From Mesorhizobium kowhaii (GTDB lineage: Bacteria; Pseudomonadota; Alphaproteobacteria; Rhizobiales; Rhizobiaceae), in the NCBI RefSeq assembly GCF_003253745.1, contig NZ_MZXV01000001.1, positions 1-64,000 on the forward strand: a stretch of DNA of 64,000 nucleotides, given 5' to 3'. Position numbers and translations under genes: made by a program. Below are positions 49,612 to 59,478 of this stretch, one piece after another. The notes beneath the pieces were generated by a model. It had not been told where the DNA came from, searched no databases, and worked only from the letters and a program-made list of their open reading frames with translations. Numbering within the stretch: position 1 is the first letter of the stretch; each line of letters begins with the position of its first letter.

Positions 49612-50604
49612 ATGATACCGGAATTGGATTTTGTTTCCCCATTGACGCACCAGCCGTTGACGACAACGTCCGACGGTTCTGCATGGCTCGGCGAGCAAGG
49701 CGAGCGCTACCCGTTGGTCGACGGCATTCCGCAATTGCTCATCAGCTCAGGCCAATTGCAAGCCTCTTCCGAAAGCCAAGCCTACTACCGTGACAGGGCG
49801 AGCGAGTACGATCGGGGAATGGAGGCGATGTTCGCCATGCTTCTAGCGGACGAAGAGCAAACCCGCAACCAGATCATTGCCCAGCTTGGACTTCGGAAGG
49901 GTGACAGGCTACTCGAAATCGGCTGCGGGAATTGCCGCGATACCGTCCATCTGCTTGATCAGCCCATCGAAATATTTTCCGGCGATCTGTCTCTCGAGAT
50001 GCTTTTGACAGGGCAGGATCGCTTGCGCCGCGCTCAAAAGGACGCCTCGCGCGTGCGGCTGTTCTGCGCCGACGTGATGCATTTGCCTTTCGCAGACCAA
50101 TTCTTCGACGCCGCCTATCATTTCGGCGGCCTGAACCTTTTCCCAGACCTAGCAAAGGCCTTGGTGGAAATCACGCGGGTCGTGCGGCCGGGCGGCCGGG
50201 TGGTCGTCGGTGACGAAGGCATCGGACCCTGGCTGGCGAACAGCGAATTTGCCAGGATCCTCGAAAACTCCAATCCCCTGTTCCGCCATCGTGCGCCGCT
50301 TGACTGCATCCCGGTCACAGCGCGGGATGTGACCTGCCGATGGATATTGAACGGGGCCTTCTATCTGATCAGCTTTGTGGTTGGCCAAGGCGAGCCGCCG
50401 CTCGATCTCGACGTCCAGTTCCCTGGACGGCGCGGCGGCTCACACCGAACCCGCTATTTCGGCAAGCTGGAGGGGGTTTCGCCCGAATTGCGCGACAGGG
50501 TGCTGGATGCGGCTGCTGCCGAAGGGGTGTCGGTGGTGGCCTGGCTGGAGAAGACCCTGGGCACCGCGGTGCAGAATTCCGTCCATGAATCTGTCGACGA
50601 CTAA
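49612..50604 (+). CDS. SAM-dependent methyltransferase with Trm112-like N-terminus
   Basis: The protein is 330 residues from ATG 49612; an ATG four codons earlier is equally possible, and upstream text is not protein-like. The N-terminus (ELDFVSPLTHQPLTTTSDGS, then RYPLVDGIPQLL) is a Trm112-like domain. The methyltransferase core follows with GDRLLEIGCGNCRDTVHLLD, CADVMHLPFADQFFDAAYHF and EITRVVRPGGRVVVGDEGIG. It belongs to the glycan locus. It converges with the next gene around a palindromic terminator. Confidence 0.82.
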   Translation: MIPELDFVSPLTHQPLTTTSDGSAWLGEQGERYPLVDGIPQLLISSGQLQASSESQAYYRDRASEYDRGMEAMFAMLLADEEQTRNQIIAQLGLRKGDRLLEIGCGNCRDTVHLLDQPIEIFSGDLSLEMLLTGQDRLRRAQKDASRVRLFCADVMHLPFADQFFDAAYHFGGLNLFPDLAKALVEITRVVRPGGRVVVGDEGIGPWLANSEFARILENSNPLFRHRAPLDCIPVTARDVTCRWILNGAFYLISFVVGQGEPPLDLDVQFPGRRGGSHRTRYFGKLEGVSPELRDRVLDAAAAEGVSVVAWLEKTLGTAVQNSVHESVDD

Positions 50605-50664
50605 TGTATATCGCCCAAAAGTGGCCCGGTTTTGGGGCAACGACATGCATAAAAACAAAGACTT

Positions 50665-50696
50665 AAAGCGCGGCGCCTGAATACGCGACGCGCTTT
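50665..50696. terminator. Palindromic terminator-like element
   Basis: AAAGCGCG (50665-50672) pairs with CGCGCTTT (50689-50696), with an inner GCG/CGC (50673-50675 and 50684-50686). It is placed between converging genes, and TTT precedes the stop of the minus-strand gene. The sequence resembles a common short palindromic intergenic element of rhizobia. Confidence 0.6.
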
Positions 50697-51684
50697 AGTC
50701 GATGGCGCTGGGCGAGCCGGGGGACGAAAGATTTTCTCGCGCATCGTTGCCGACCCCACCGGGGCCGTGATGGATGTCTCGAATTATCGTATAGGGCCGC
50801 CGTTTCGTCTCCGACAGAATATTGGCGATGTAAACACTGAGAACGCCCAGTACGAGCATCGTCATGCCGCCGAAAAACCAGATAGAGACGATCAGCGAGG
50901 TAAATCCGGTTACACCGATCCCTGATACAAGGTATCTCACGATATAAAAAAGGATCAGCAGAAATGAAAGGACGGACACCGACATCCCGAAATACAGAAC
51001 AATGTATAGAATTCGTGTTGACGTCGTCATCAAGTAGCGCACCGCCATTTGAATGCGACGGCGTAACGAATAGGTCGTGGGGGACTGGGCATGTTTGACA
51101 ACGAATTGCGGCGCCTGTCGAAAGCCGGTCAGCTGAAACAGATGGGCGATAAGAAATTCATGATCCTGATGGCTGACAAGGGCGGTGACATATGCACGCG
51201 TCATGAGGCGCGCTATCACCAGGTTGCGCGGCAGCTCGAGGTCGCTCAACGCGCTATTGATGGTAAAGAACAATGCGCCGGTCCATCGCACCAGGGGACC
51301 GCCACGGCGCGATTTCTGCACCCCATAGACCACGTCGAGCCCGTGCTCCGACATTTGCTCGGCAAAGGCCAGCAGCCATTCGGGTTCTTCCTCAAGGTCG
51401 CTATCGATGAGGAAGACCCGTTCGCCTTTTGCGTGCGCCAGGCCGGTCATGATGGCCTTATGGTGGCCGAAATTCCGCGACAGGTCGATGATTGTCAGGT
51501 GTCGATCGACAGCGCTGCGGGCCAACGCGAGATCCAGACCGCGATCCGGCGAGCCATCGTTCACCAGAATGATCTCAAAATCGTCTCCGACCAAGCGATG
51601 CGCGACGGTCGATATCCGGTCGCAGAACTCATCGATGTGAGCCTCGGACTTGTAGAGTGTGCTGACGATGGAAAGCTTCATCAA
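50695..51684 (-). CDS. GT2 polyprenyl-phosphate glycosyltransferase (GtrB/DPM1-like), first copy
   Basis: The 329-residue protein has a GT-A domain (KLSIVSTLYKSEAHIDEFCD, FEIILVNDGSPDRGLDLALA, LIDSDLEEEPEWLL) with a DxD-like D-S-D, and two C-terminal membrane helices (ILYIVLYFGMSVSVLSFLLI; FTSLIVSIWFFGGMTMLVLG). It transfers a sugar from a nucleotide donor to undecaprenyl phosphate at the inner membrane. The natural partners here are the SMR flippase (45120) and the 53089 membrane protein. Confidence 0.9.
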   Translation of the reverse strand: MMKLSIVSTLYKSEAHIDEFCDRISTVAHRLVGDDFEIILVNDGSPDRGLDLALARSAVDRHLTIIDLSRNFGHHKAIMTGLAHAKGERVFLIDSDLEEEPEWLLAFAEQMSEHGLDVVYGVQKSRRGGPLVRWTGALFFTINSALSDLELPRNLVIARLMTRAYVTALVSHQDHEFLIAHLFQLTGFRQAPQFVVKHAQSPTTYSLRRRIQMAVRYLMTTSTRILYIVLYFGMSVSVLSFLLILFYIVRYLVSGIGVTGFTSLIVSIWFFGGMTMLVLGVLSVYIANILSETKRRPYTIIRDIHHGPGGVGNDARENLSSPGSPSAID

Positions 51685-51930
51685 GGAGCGGTGTCCATTA
51701 TGCCATGAGTCTGCGATCGATGACTCTAAACTCGGATTGTTCTTGGAAACGTCGCGTCGTCACCCTGCCCCTCCTTGGTTCGAGGTTCGTTTGAATCTCG
51801 GAGCGGCCCCTGGTTGACGCGCCACTGGTGGAAGCGTGACCCTTCGAGTATAGCGAATACTTCGTTCCCGCGAAACTGGAGCACCGCCGTTCTTGGCAGA
51901 ATCGCGGGCCGTCCTTCGAACTCGGTTTTG

Positions 51931-53076
51931 ATGACCACCAAATCACTCCCCATAGCATTTAACCGTCCCCACCTGACTGGTCGCGAGATGCTTTACATCG
52001 CCGAGGCCAGAGCGGCTCAGCATTTGTCTGGTGATGGCGGTTTTACCAAGCGCTGCAATGCCTGGCTTGAGGAGCATCTGGGATGCGCCAAGGCATTGTT
52101 GACCCATTCGTGCACGGCGGCGCTTGAGATATCTGCTCTCCTTCTGGACATCACGGCTGGTGATGAGATCATCATGCCGTCATACACGTTCGCGTCGACG
52201 GCGAATGCGTTTGTGTTGCGTGGCGCCCAGCCGGTCTTCGTCGACATCCGCGAAGATACCCTCAACATCGACGAGCGGCTGATCGAGGATGCGATAACGC
52301 CGCGAACGCGGGCGATCGTGGTCGTCCACTATGCCGGGGTGGGTTGCGAAATGGACGCTATACTTGATATCGCGCGCCGGCACGGTTTGAAAGTGGTCGA
52401 GGATGCCGCCCAGGGTGCGATGGCGCGCTACAAGGGCCGTCCGCTCGGTGGCATCGGCGATCTGGGAGCGCTGAGCTTTCATGAAACCAAAAATCTTATT
52501 TCCGGTGAAGGCGGTGCTCTGCTGGTCAACGACGGTCGACTTGGCCAGCGGGCCGAGATCATCCGTGAAAAAGGCACCGACCGAACCCGGTTTTTCCGCG
52601 GCGAGGTCGATAAATACACCTGGCAGGAGGTCGGCTCGTCCTATCTGCCCAGCGATCTGCTGGCGGCCTTTCTCTACGCCCAACTGGAGGATGCGGAATC
52701 GATCACCGCCGAGCGGCTGCGCATCTGGAACCGCTATCATGAGTTGTTGGCGCCACTCGAGCGCACCGGGCAGCTACGCCGACCTGTCATTCCCGCCGAG
52801 TGCGAACACAATGCCCATCTTTACTACGTGTTGATGCCGCAGGGAGTGGATCGGCAAGGAGTGCTCGCAAAGTTCCGGCAAAACGGCATTGCAGCCATTT
52901 TCCATTACGTTCCGCTCCACTTATCGCCCGCGGGGCGACGCTACTGCCGCATTCATGGCGATCTGCGGGCTACGACGCAATCCGCGGAACGCTTGATCAG
53001 ATTGCCGCTCTGGCATGGCCTCGATATCGCCGCCCAGGAACGTGTGGCAGCGGTTCTGGGCACCGTTCACAACTGA
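51931..53076 (+). CDS. dTDP-4-amino-4,6-dideoxyhexose transaminase (WecE/RffA-like)
   Basis: The 381-residue PLP enzyme of the DegT/DnrJ/EryC1 group runs from ATG 51931. It has LLTHSCTAALEISALLLDIT (phosphate cup), EDAAQGAMARYKGRPLGGIG and the Schiff-base Lys in SFHETKNLISGEGGALL (K187). The C-terminal LYYVLMPQGVDRQGVL with HYVPLHLSPAGRRY is diagnostic of WecE. It makes a 4-amino-4,6-dideoxy sugar, probably dTDP-Fuc4N. It is followed 12 bases later by the membrane protein gene. Confidence 0.92.
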   Translation: MTTKSLPIAFNRPHLTGREMLYIAEARAAQHLSGDGGFTKRCNAWLEEHLGCAKALLTHSCTAALEISALLLDITAGDEIIMPSYTFASTANAFVLRGAQPVFVDIREDTLNIDERLIEDAITPRTRAIVVVHYAGVGCEMDAILDIARRHGLKVVEDAAQGAMARYKGRPLGGIGDLGALSFHETKNLISGEGGALLVNDGRLGQRAEIIREKGTDRTRFFRGEVDKYTWQEVGSSYLPSDLLAAFLYAQLEDAESITAERLRIWNRYHELLAPLERTGQLRRPVIPAECEHNAHLYYVLMPQGVDRQGVLAKFRQNGIAAIFHYVPLHLSPAGRRYCRIHGDLRATTQSAERLIRLPLWHGLDIAAQERVAAVLGTVHN

Positions 53077-53088
53077 GGAGCAAGCGGC

Positions 53089-55149
53089 ATGCCGAATCGA
53101 GGAGATATCGTGCTCGGCAGCGGCTTCGCGTTGTTGGGCGGCATTCTTGGCGCGCTCGTCCTGTTGTCATCAGGCCACCTCCTCTTCTATCAGTTCTTTT
53201 CCCCCGAGATCGTCTATTGGGCTTGTGGCAGGGGTTTTGGCCATCCGGCGCAAGTGCTGCCCAAACTGCTGGTGTTCCTGAGCGATCAGTCGACAAGCTT
53301 CAGCTGTGCCGACTTGCCCCAGGATGGGCCGCTCGGGCCGGTCGGCATTTTTACCCAGACCCATCTCTATCTGATGAGCGTGGTGGCCGCTCTGTGGCGG
53401 ATTTCCTCGATAGACTACAACAATCTATGGCCTTTGATTTCGCTGCTGGCCGGCGCCTACACGGCCGGCTGCTATGCGTTGCTGCGACTGTTCTTTGCCC
53501 GTTGGTCGGCAGTCCTGGGTGGGCTCATCCTGGCATTCTCGCCGGTGGCATTGACCATGCTACTGTACCCCAGAGATTTCGCCAAAGCGCCGTTTTTGGT
53601 CTGGGGGATTGTCTTGCTCGTGGCGGCGGTGCGGCAGCACCGCCAAGCGTTGACGCTCGTCCACGCCGCCGCTGCCGGCGCCGTTGTCGGAATCGGCTAT
53701 GGCTTCCGCTCCGACGTCATCATCATGTTACCCCTCGGGCCGTTCCTGCTGCTGTTGGCTATCGGACCCGGAATGTGGCTGCGCCGCGCGCTCGCGTCGA
53801 TCGTCTTCGCAGCATGTCTTGTTTTATGCGCCTGGCCGATGCTTTTAGGCAACCAGGGCGGCGGCATGGGGGCGATGCTCATGAAGGGTGCTGCAGATCC
53901 CTTCAGCCGCTATCTCGGGCTTGGCGCTGCCCCTTATTCGTTCGGTGCGGCTTACTCGGACGAATTCACCTTGTCCTCGATTGCCGCTGACCTTCGTTCC
54001 ACCGACCCCGGCAGGTGGGACGACAATGAGCCGACCCCGATCTATGGAATGTCGCAGTCCATCACCTCTTCTTCCGGATATGTTGCGCAGCGCTTCAAAT
54101 TCGTTGCTGGCGACATGGCGACGCGCGCCCTGAAATCGGCTGCCTGGATTGTCGGCTTTCCGGCCGTCATGGATCTGCAACGGCTACAGCAAAATCCCGG
54201 CGGTGAGGCAGACACACATTCCGAAATCAATCGCTCGCTGCGCGGCCTTTACAGTTTGGTTGGTCATCCCTGGCTCCCCTATGTAGGCATCGTCGGCATG
54301 CTCGCCTTCTTCTGGCGTCAAAGCGCATACAGGCCGCGCGAGGCGATCGGGCTGGTCGTCGTTTTTGGTGTGCTTCTTGGCTACTCGGGACTGCAATTCG
54401 CGGCGCGCCATGTATTCCAACTGGAATTCTTCTGGGTTCTGGTCATCCTGGCACTCGTCCATGCCGTCTTGGAGGCAAGGCGATTAAGGCCCGCGTTGCC
54501 GAGATTCCTGACCTGGACGGTGGCGCTGGGCGTAGCGTTGGCGACAACCTACGCCGGGTTGATCGGATTGCAGACAGCGTCGTTGCGTCGTGAACTTGTT
54601 GGTCTGCGGGCCGGCTCCAGACAGATAGTACCCGTTGTCTCTGTTCCTGAAGCGGGACGGACGGTTTTTCCAATCCCGATCCCGACGCAATACCAGCCCT
54701 TGCTCGCCGCGCAGCCGGACAGCATGGTCGGCCAGACTCTGCCGGTTGCGGTGGAATGGAACGTTCGCGCGGCTGCGGATCGCTTGCTCCTTACCTTGGG
54801 CGGCGCACAATGCCGCAAGGGAGACTTCGATCTCGCCCTCGACTACGCCAAGCGGGATGCGTGGCAGCCGTTCGATCGCAGTATCGCGCTGTCAACCTCG
54901 GGCGAGCCGCAACAGCGGATAGAGGTGCTGGTTTCGGTCTACTATCGCGCGACGCAGAACATTTCCGGGATTTCATTGCCGTCCGCCTTTGCCGATTGCC
55001 TGCTGAGCATTCAAAAGTTGGAAAAGCCAACCCAACTCCCCATGGCATTCAGCGCCGTCCTCTATCCCGGATGGCAAGACCAGACGTTGGCGCTTAGCCT
55101 TGGCGACTTCAGCCTGCCGCCTGCCGTGTCGAACAACGCGAATCCATAA
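53089..55149 (+). CDS. Large polytopic membrane protein, GT-C-like
   Basis: This 686-residue protein has about 10-12 membrane helices in residues 1-480 (IVLGSGFALLGGILGALVLL, SLLAGAYTAGCYALLRLFFA, AAAGAVVGIGYGFRSDVIIM and others) and a soluble C-terminal beta-rich domain (residues about 510-686). The first periplasmic loop has SPEIVYWACGRGFG, where GT-C enzymes keep acidic residues. It is like the lipid-linked-sugar-dependent transferases of O-antigen modification loci. Function inferred from topology and neighbours. Confidence 0.65.
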   Translation: MPNRGDIVLGSGFALLGGILGALVLLSSGHLLFYQFFSPEIVYWACGRGFGHPAQVLPKLLVFLSDQSTSFSCADLPQDGPLGPVGIFTQTHLYLMSVVAALWRISSIDYNNLWPLISLLAGAYTAGCYALLRLFFARWSAVLGGLILAFSPVALTMLLYPRDFAKAPFLVWGIVLLVAAVRQHRQALTLVHAAAAGAVVGIGYGFRSDVIIMLPLGPFLLLLAIGPGMWLRRALASIVFAACLVLCAWPMLLGNQGGGMGAMLMKGAADPFSRYLGLGAAPYSFGAAYSDEFTLSSIAADLRSTDPGRWDDNEPTPIYGMSQSITSSSGYVAQRFKFVAGDMATRALKSAAWIVGFPAVMDLQRLQQNPGGEADTHSEINRSLRGLYSLVGHPWLPYVGIVGMLAFFWRQSAYRPREAIGLVVVFGVLLGYSGLQFAARHVFQLEFFWVLVILALVHAVLEARRLRPALPRFLTWTVALGVALATTYAGLIGLQTASLRRELVGLRAGSRQIVPVVSVPEAGRTVFPIPIPTQYQPLLAAQPDSMVGQTLPVAVEWNVRAAADRLLLTLGGAQCRKGDFDLALDYAKRDAWQPFDRSIALSTSGEPQQRIEVLVSVYYRATQNISGISLPSAFADCLLSIQKLEKPTQLPMAFSAVLYPGWQDQTLALSLGDFSLPPAVSNNANP

Positions 55150-55247
55150 CGTTGTGTCGCGAGGCGTCACCGAGCTACAATTTCATGGGCTGGCGGCTTC
55201 CATGAGACCGTCATGGCCGGCTCTCGCAGACATTTGATGCGGCATTC

Positions 55248-55475
55248 ATGACGATGCCCCTGCCCAATCCAGACTGGACCGCCGACGAGATTGTCGCTCA
55301 TCTCAAGACAATCGGCACCACGGCGAGCCGGGCCGGGATGGCGCGGTTCGGCATCAACATTGCAGAGGTCGCGGGTGCATCATTTCCAGACATTCCCGAC
55401 ACTGTTCAGGAGCGGACCTCGCTCTATAAGACCCCAGCGGAGAAGTTCGCCGAGTGTGTTGCAGCGATCGGTTGA
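55248..55475 (+). pseudogene. DNA alkylation repair (AlkD-like) N-terminal fragment
   Basis: The 75-residue frame begins PNPDWTADEIVAHLKTIGTT, then ASRAGMARFGINIAEVAGAS, which is the start of AlkD-type HEAT-repeat DNA alkylation repair proteins (...GM.RFGI....A.G.S). The homology stops after about 50 residues and the remaining 25 belong to something else (TPAEKFAECVAAIG). It is a truncated gene joined to another scrap. The flanking 55476-55785 stretch has no firm gene; a minus-strand frame at 55424-55726 is rich in Trp and could be another remnant. Confidence 0.45.
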
Positions 55476-55785
55476 ACCCGCCGCCTAAATTGGTCAATGC
55501 CGCACCGGAAACCGAGCGGTCGTGTTGCGCGAGAAACGAGCCTGTTTTTCAAACGTCGAACCGCTAGCATCCACCAGGGCAGATTGACCTCTACGTCCGA
55601 CGGTCGAAGATGTTCGAAATCGCAGCTAATTGGCTCCACCCACTGCATTTGACCGTCAATACAGACAAAGTTCGTTTGAATTCTGTGCTCGAATAAGCCA
55701 AGAACGCAGATGCGAAATAGTTGCAACTTGACGAGTCTAGCGCGCGCCCAAAAGGTGATATTTGCCCCCCAACGGGTCCATTCCG

Positions 55786-56889
55786 ATGAACGATCTCAGC
55801 CGGCTGTTCGCAGCGCATCAGCCGGCGGTCGAGGCAGCGGCCTTAGAGACATTGCGCTCCGGCTGGTGGCTCAACGGACCGAGGATGAAGTCTTTCGCCG
55901 ACCGTTTCGCTGAGTATCTCGGCGTTTCAATTTGCATTCCGGTGGCCAACGGCACGGATGCGCTTGAACTGGCGTTGCGCGCCGTCTCGAATCAGCGCGG
56001 ACCTGGCGCAGAGATCGTAACCGTCGCCAATGCCGGCGGTTATACTACCACGGCTTGTCGACAGGTCGGCTTGGTACCAGTGTACGCCGATATCGAGGTC
56101 TGCAGCCAACTGCTGGCCATCGAATCGGCTGTCGCCGGGTTGAGCGAGCACACCGCCGCGGTGGTGGCGACCCACCTCTATGGCAACACGATAGATGTGC
56201 CAGCTCTGCGATCGGCGATGGACGCGGCCGGCTACAAACATGTGGCGATCATCGAAGACTGCGCGCAGTCGCATGGAGCAAGCATCGGCGCGACTAAGGC
56301 GGGCGCGCTGGGTGATCTTGCAACCTTCAGCTTTTATCCGACCAAGAATCTCGGCGCGATGGGGGATGGCGGCGCGGTCGCGACCAACGATCCGACACTC
56401 GCCGATACCATCCGGCGGCTACAGCAATACGGTTGGCGCACGAAATACGAGATCAGGCTCGCCGGCGGCCGCAACTCGCGCATGGATGAGATCCAGGCGG
56501 CGATTTTGGAGGCCATGCTGCCGCATCTCGACGCGCAAAACGCCGAACGTCAGCAAATCCTTGACCGCTACAGCCTTGTGGCGAAGGAACAGGTGCGTTT
56601 CATCGCCCGCCGTGACGGTTCAATCGTCCATCTTGCCGTTGCGCTTTGTGCGGATCGCCAGGGCTTCCGCAAGTTTCTTGCGGAACGCAACATCGCTTCT
56701 GACATCCATTATCCCATCCTCGACCCTGACCAAGCGGGCTGGTCCGGCCTGCCGATGCGGGAGTCATCGTCTGGGCTGAAAGCGTCGCGCGACAGCGTCG
56801 CTCGTATCTTGTCACTGCCCTGTTTTCCCGGCATGACGGACGGCGAGGTCGATCGCGTCTGTTCGGCGATTGTCGATTGGAAAGCCTGA
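55786..56889 (+). CDS. dTDP-3-amino-3,6-dideoxyhexose transaminase (DegT family, FdtB/QdtB-like)
   Basis: The 367-residue PLP enzyme runs from ATG 55786 (MNDLSRLFAAHQPAVEAAAL). It has IPVANGTDALELALRAV, EIVTVANAGGYTTTACRQVG, IIEDCAQSHGASIGATKAGA and the Schiff-base Lys SFYPTKNLGAMGDGGAV (K187). It resembles the 3-amino sugar transaminases more than WecE. With the WxcM-type protein (59892) it would complete 3-acetamido-3,6-dideoxyhexose synthesis. It overlaps the next gene by one base (TGATG). Confidence 0.88.
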   Translation: MNDLSRLFAAHQPAVEAAALETLRSGWWLNGPRMKSFADRFAEYLGVSICIPVANGTDALELALRAVSNQRGPGAEIVTVANAGGYTTTACRQVGLVPVYADIEVCSQLLAIESAVAGLSEHTAAVVATHLYGNTIDVPALRSAMDAAGYKHVAIIEDCAQSHGASIGATKAGALGDLATFSFYPTKNLGAMGDGGAVATNDPTLADTIRRLQQYGWRTKYEIRLAGGRNSRMDEIQAAILEAMLPHLDAQNAERQQILDRYSLVAKEQVRFIARRDGSIVHLAVALCADRQGFRKFLAERNIASDIHYPILDPDQAGWSGLPMRESSSGLKASRDSVARILSLPCFPGMTDGEVDRVCSAIVDWKA

Positions 56890-57830
56890 TGACCACCCAT
56901 TCGCTCGTGATCCCGGTCTACCGCAATGCCGAGAACATCCCAAGCCTTGCCGCAGCTCTAGAAGGCCTCAACGCAAAACTCGGCGGCGATCTCGAAGTCG
57001 TCTTCGTCGTCGACGGGTCTCCGGACCGGTCCGGACAGCTCTTAGTCGAGCTTGCGCCTAAAACCCCCTATATTTGCAAGGTGGTGTTCCATAGCCGCAA
57101 TTTCGGCTCTTTCGCAGCGATCCGCACCGGCATGGAAAAGGCATCGGGAAAATACATCGCAGCGATGGCCGCCGACCTTCAGGAACCGCCCGAACTCATC
57201 GTCGAGTTCTTCCGGATTCTGGCCGCCGATCGTGCCGACATCGCGTTCGGCAAGCGCGAGGGCCGCAACGACCCAGCGCTAACGCGGTTCTTGTCCAATA
57301 CGTTCTGGAGCGCCTACCGGGCCTTTGTGCTGCCTGATATGCCGAAAGGCGGCGTCGACATCTTTGCCTGCAACCGGGCGGTTCTGGATGCCGTGTTGGC
57401 GATCGAAGAACCCAACAGTTCGCTGGTGGCGCAGCTGTTTTGGGTCGGATTTCGCCGTGAATTTGTTGCCTATGCGCGCAAACCGCGCCTGCACGGTAAA
57501 AGCGCGTGGAATTTTTCGCGTCGATTTCGCTACATGATGGACAGCGTACTTTCCTTCTCTGATCTGCCCATCATGCTGGTTCTTTGGCTGGGAACCATCG
57601 GCTGCACCATAAGTCTGGTCATGGGTGTGGTAACGCTTATTGCGCGCGTAACCGGCTATATCAGCCAGGCCGGCTATGCGACACAGATTGTGCTGACCTT
57701 GTTCCTCGGGTCGCTGATTCTGACCGTGCAGGGTATTCTCGGTCTCTACATTTGGCGCACGGCGGAAAACACCAAACGGCGACCGCTGCGCATCATCAGC
57801 CACATCGTTTCGGGAGGCAGGGGATCATGA
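56889..57830 (+). CDS. GT2 polyprenyl-phosphate glycosyltransferase (GtrB-like), second copy
   Basis: The 313-residue protein runs from ATG 56889. The GT-A core has HSLVIPVYRNAENIPSLAAA, LEVVFVVDGSPDRSGQLLVE, FGSFAAIRTGMEKASGKYIA and AADLQEPPELI. Two C-terminal membrane helices follow (LIMGVVTLIARV-type and QIVLTLFLGSLILTVQGILG, preceding LYIWRTAENTKRRP). It is the GtrB role: sugar-P-polyprenol synthesis. It is coupled to the transaminase at 55786 and partners GtrA (59471). Confidence 0.9.
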   Translation: MTTHSLVIPVYRNAENIPSLAAALEGLNAKLGGDLEVVFVVDGSPDRSGQLLVELAPKTPYICKVVFHSRNFGSFAAIRTGMEKASGKYIAAMAADLQEPPELIVEFFRILAADRADIAFGKREGRNDPALTRFLSNTFWSAYRAFVLPDMPKGGVDIFACNRAVLDAVLAIEEPNSSLVAQLFWVGFRREFVAYARKPRLHGKSAWNFSRRFRYMMDSVLSFSDLPIMLVLWLGTIGCTISLVMGVVTLIARVTGYISQAGYATQIVLTLFLGSLILTVQGILGLYIWRTAENTKRRPLRIISHIVSGGRGS

Positions 57831-57882
57831 ATGGTCCTACAAATTCGTACGGGTCAGCACCCGCTTAGATAGTTGGGTTCGA

Positions 57883-59478
57883 TTATCGCACCCCAATCCT
57901 CTTGAAGATCAAGATACCCCCACCGAGAACTGGATCGGGTATCAGCGCTGGATCGGAAAATAGCCCGCTCTGCTTAACGGCATCGACAAAGCGTTGCCGA
58001 AACTCGGCACTTGCGGTGGGTAGGTTTGGAATGACCTCAGTGAATTCAGGCGTATAGGCGACAACGATATCCGCCTTCTGAATTTCCCGCTCATGCTCAC
58101 CAAAATCTGCGCTCAAGTGCAGAACGCTCCAGCGAGGAAGGGGAAGTCCCTTCTGGCGGTATTGGAATTCCAGTGTCAAGAAATTCGAGTAGTTTGAAGA
58201 TGTCGAAAACAGAATAGTTTTATTCTCGACACTGTCTCCAATAACTTCGGTCATTTCATCGACCAATGCATGTCGGCTATTTGCTTGCGCTGTAGTGACG
58301 TATGAGTGTGCTATTGTGAATTCCCACTCAAACTGCCAGAGCGAAACCGCAAGAATCAACGCGCAGAATGCCGTCGAATAGATGCGCGGCAAGCTTCGCG
58401 CAATTACAGTGACCGCTAGCGCTGTAGACACCAGCAGTGTAGCGGCGAATGGAAATCCGTGCGGGCCCTTAAAGGTGGGAATTGTCACTGCGACATAAGC
58501 GATGAGCACAAGCGCAACAACCAATAGTGCTCTTCGCAGTGCAGTTATGTCGGCTCCGATCCAAAGGGTCATGAAGGCGAGGAGGGCGACAACCGGCGCG
58601 CCGTAAACCCACCAGCCAATCGATATTTTTCCGTAGTATCCAGTAAGGTAAAAATTGAGGGTTTCGACAAGAGGAAGAGGGTGAACCCAGATATCAGCCT
58701 GGCTTCCAAAAACTACGTCATATATATACGAAACAACGCTATCTAGGGAGAAGGCATAGTAGGGCAAGCTTACCGTTATCGCCAAGCCGAACAGGACTAT
58801 GGCGGCATAAAGGATCTTTTTATATTCTCTGTTGAAGGCGGCGGGAAGAGATGTCAGCAGCACCGCGATACCATAAAGCGCGAGCGTGAGCGGAAATATC
58901 GTCGGCTTTCCCCATAGCGACAAGCCGCAAAAGATGCCGCCGATTATTTGCGCTCGACGGTTCGCCACCCAGTCCGTTCGCGTGACGATGTAAACGGTGC
59001 CGATGGCGACAAGCAGTGCCGCAAGCATGTCAGGACGAAACCATATCAGCGTCATGCCGATATACGGACCGCACCAAAGAGCCGAAAGAAGCAGCGTGGA
59101 CTGCGCTATCGTTAGGTCTCGTGCAACTGTAAGAAATAAACGCGAGAAAAATAAAAGTATGACCGCGTTCGTTACCGCTCCTATCCAATCGTGAACGCCG
59201 AAAAGCGCAAGTCCAGCGAAGGCTGCGCCTGTCGAAATCGGAGCGTGAGGTGGGCCGGCGAGATAGGTATTGAGAAGGCCTGTGAAGCCTTGAGTGTCGA
59301 AGATCGAAAGATAGTACCCGCCCTGGTTGAGGTAGGAGACGTCATCGAAGGTCGGTGGGAGAGCCAACCTGCCATGCTGCAACGACTGCCGAATCATCAG
59401 CGCGCTGAAGAACGCCGTCACTATCGCAGCTTGTAGCCATAGCGATCCCGAACTTCTCTGAACGCTCCTGTCAGTCAT
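57883..59478 (-). CDS. Polytopic membrane glycosyltransferase-like protein (GT39/GT-C type)
   Basis: The 531-residue protein runs from the ATG at 59476-59478 (AGGGA nine bases upstream); an ATG five codons earlier is also possible. It has about ten membrane helices. The first loop has PPTFDDVSYLNQGGYYLS with Asp pairs, as in GT-C enzymes, and LSLWGKPTIFPLTLALYG lies mid-protein. It is A/T-richer than its neighbours. It probably transfers a polyprenyl-linked sugar on the periplasmic side, the Gtr role, with GtrA overlapping upstream. Confidence 0.72.
   Translation of the reverse strand: MTDRSVQRSSGSLWLQAAIVTAFFSALMIRQSLQHGRLALPPTFDDVSYLNQGGYYLSIFDTQGFTGLLNTYLAGPPHAPISTGAAFAGLALFGVHDWIGAVTNAVILLFFSRLFLTVARDLTIAQSTLLLSALWCGPYIGMTLIWFRPDMLAALLVAIGTVYIVTRTDWVANRRAQIIGGIFCGLSLWGKPTIFPLTLALYGIAVLLTSLPAAFNREYKKILYAAIVLFGLAITVSLPYYAFSLDSVVSYIYDVVFGSQADIWVHPLPLVETLNFYLTGYYGKISIGWWVYGAPVVALLAFMTLWIGADITALRRALLVVALVLIAYVAVTIPTFKGPHGFPFAATLLVSTALAVTVIARSLPRIYSTAFCALILAVSLWQFEWEFTIAHSYVTTAQANSRHALVDEMTEVIGDSVENKTILFSTSSNYSNFLTLEFQYRQKGLPLPRWSVLHLSADFGEHEREIQKADIVVAYTPEFTEVIPNLPTASAEFRQRFVDAVKQSGLFSDPALIPDPVLGGGILIFKRIGVR

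Noticed and set aside
51726..51953. Minus-strand 75-residue frame with text like PAILPRTAVLQFRGNEVFAI
   Set aside because: It faintly resembles efflux adaptor fragments, but it has no ribosome binding site and fills the divergent promoter region of two well-supported genes.
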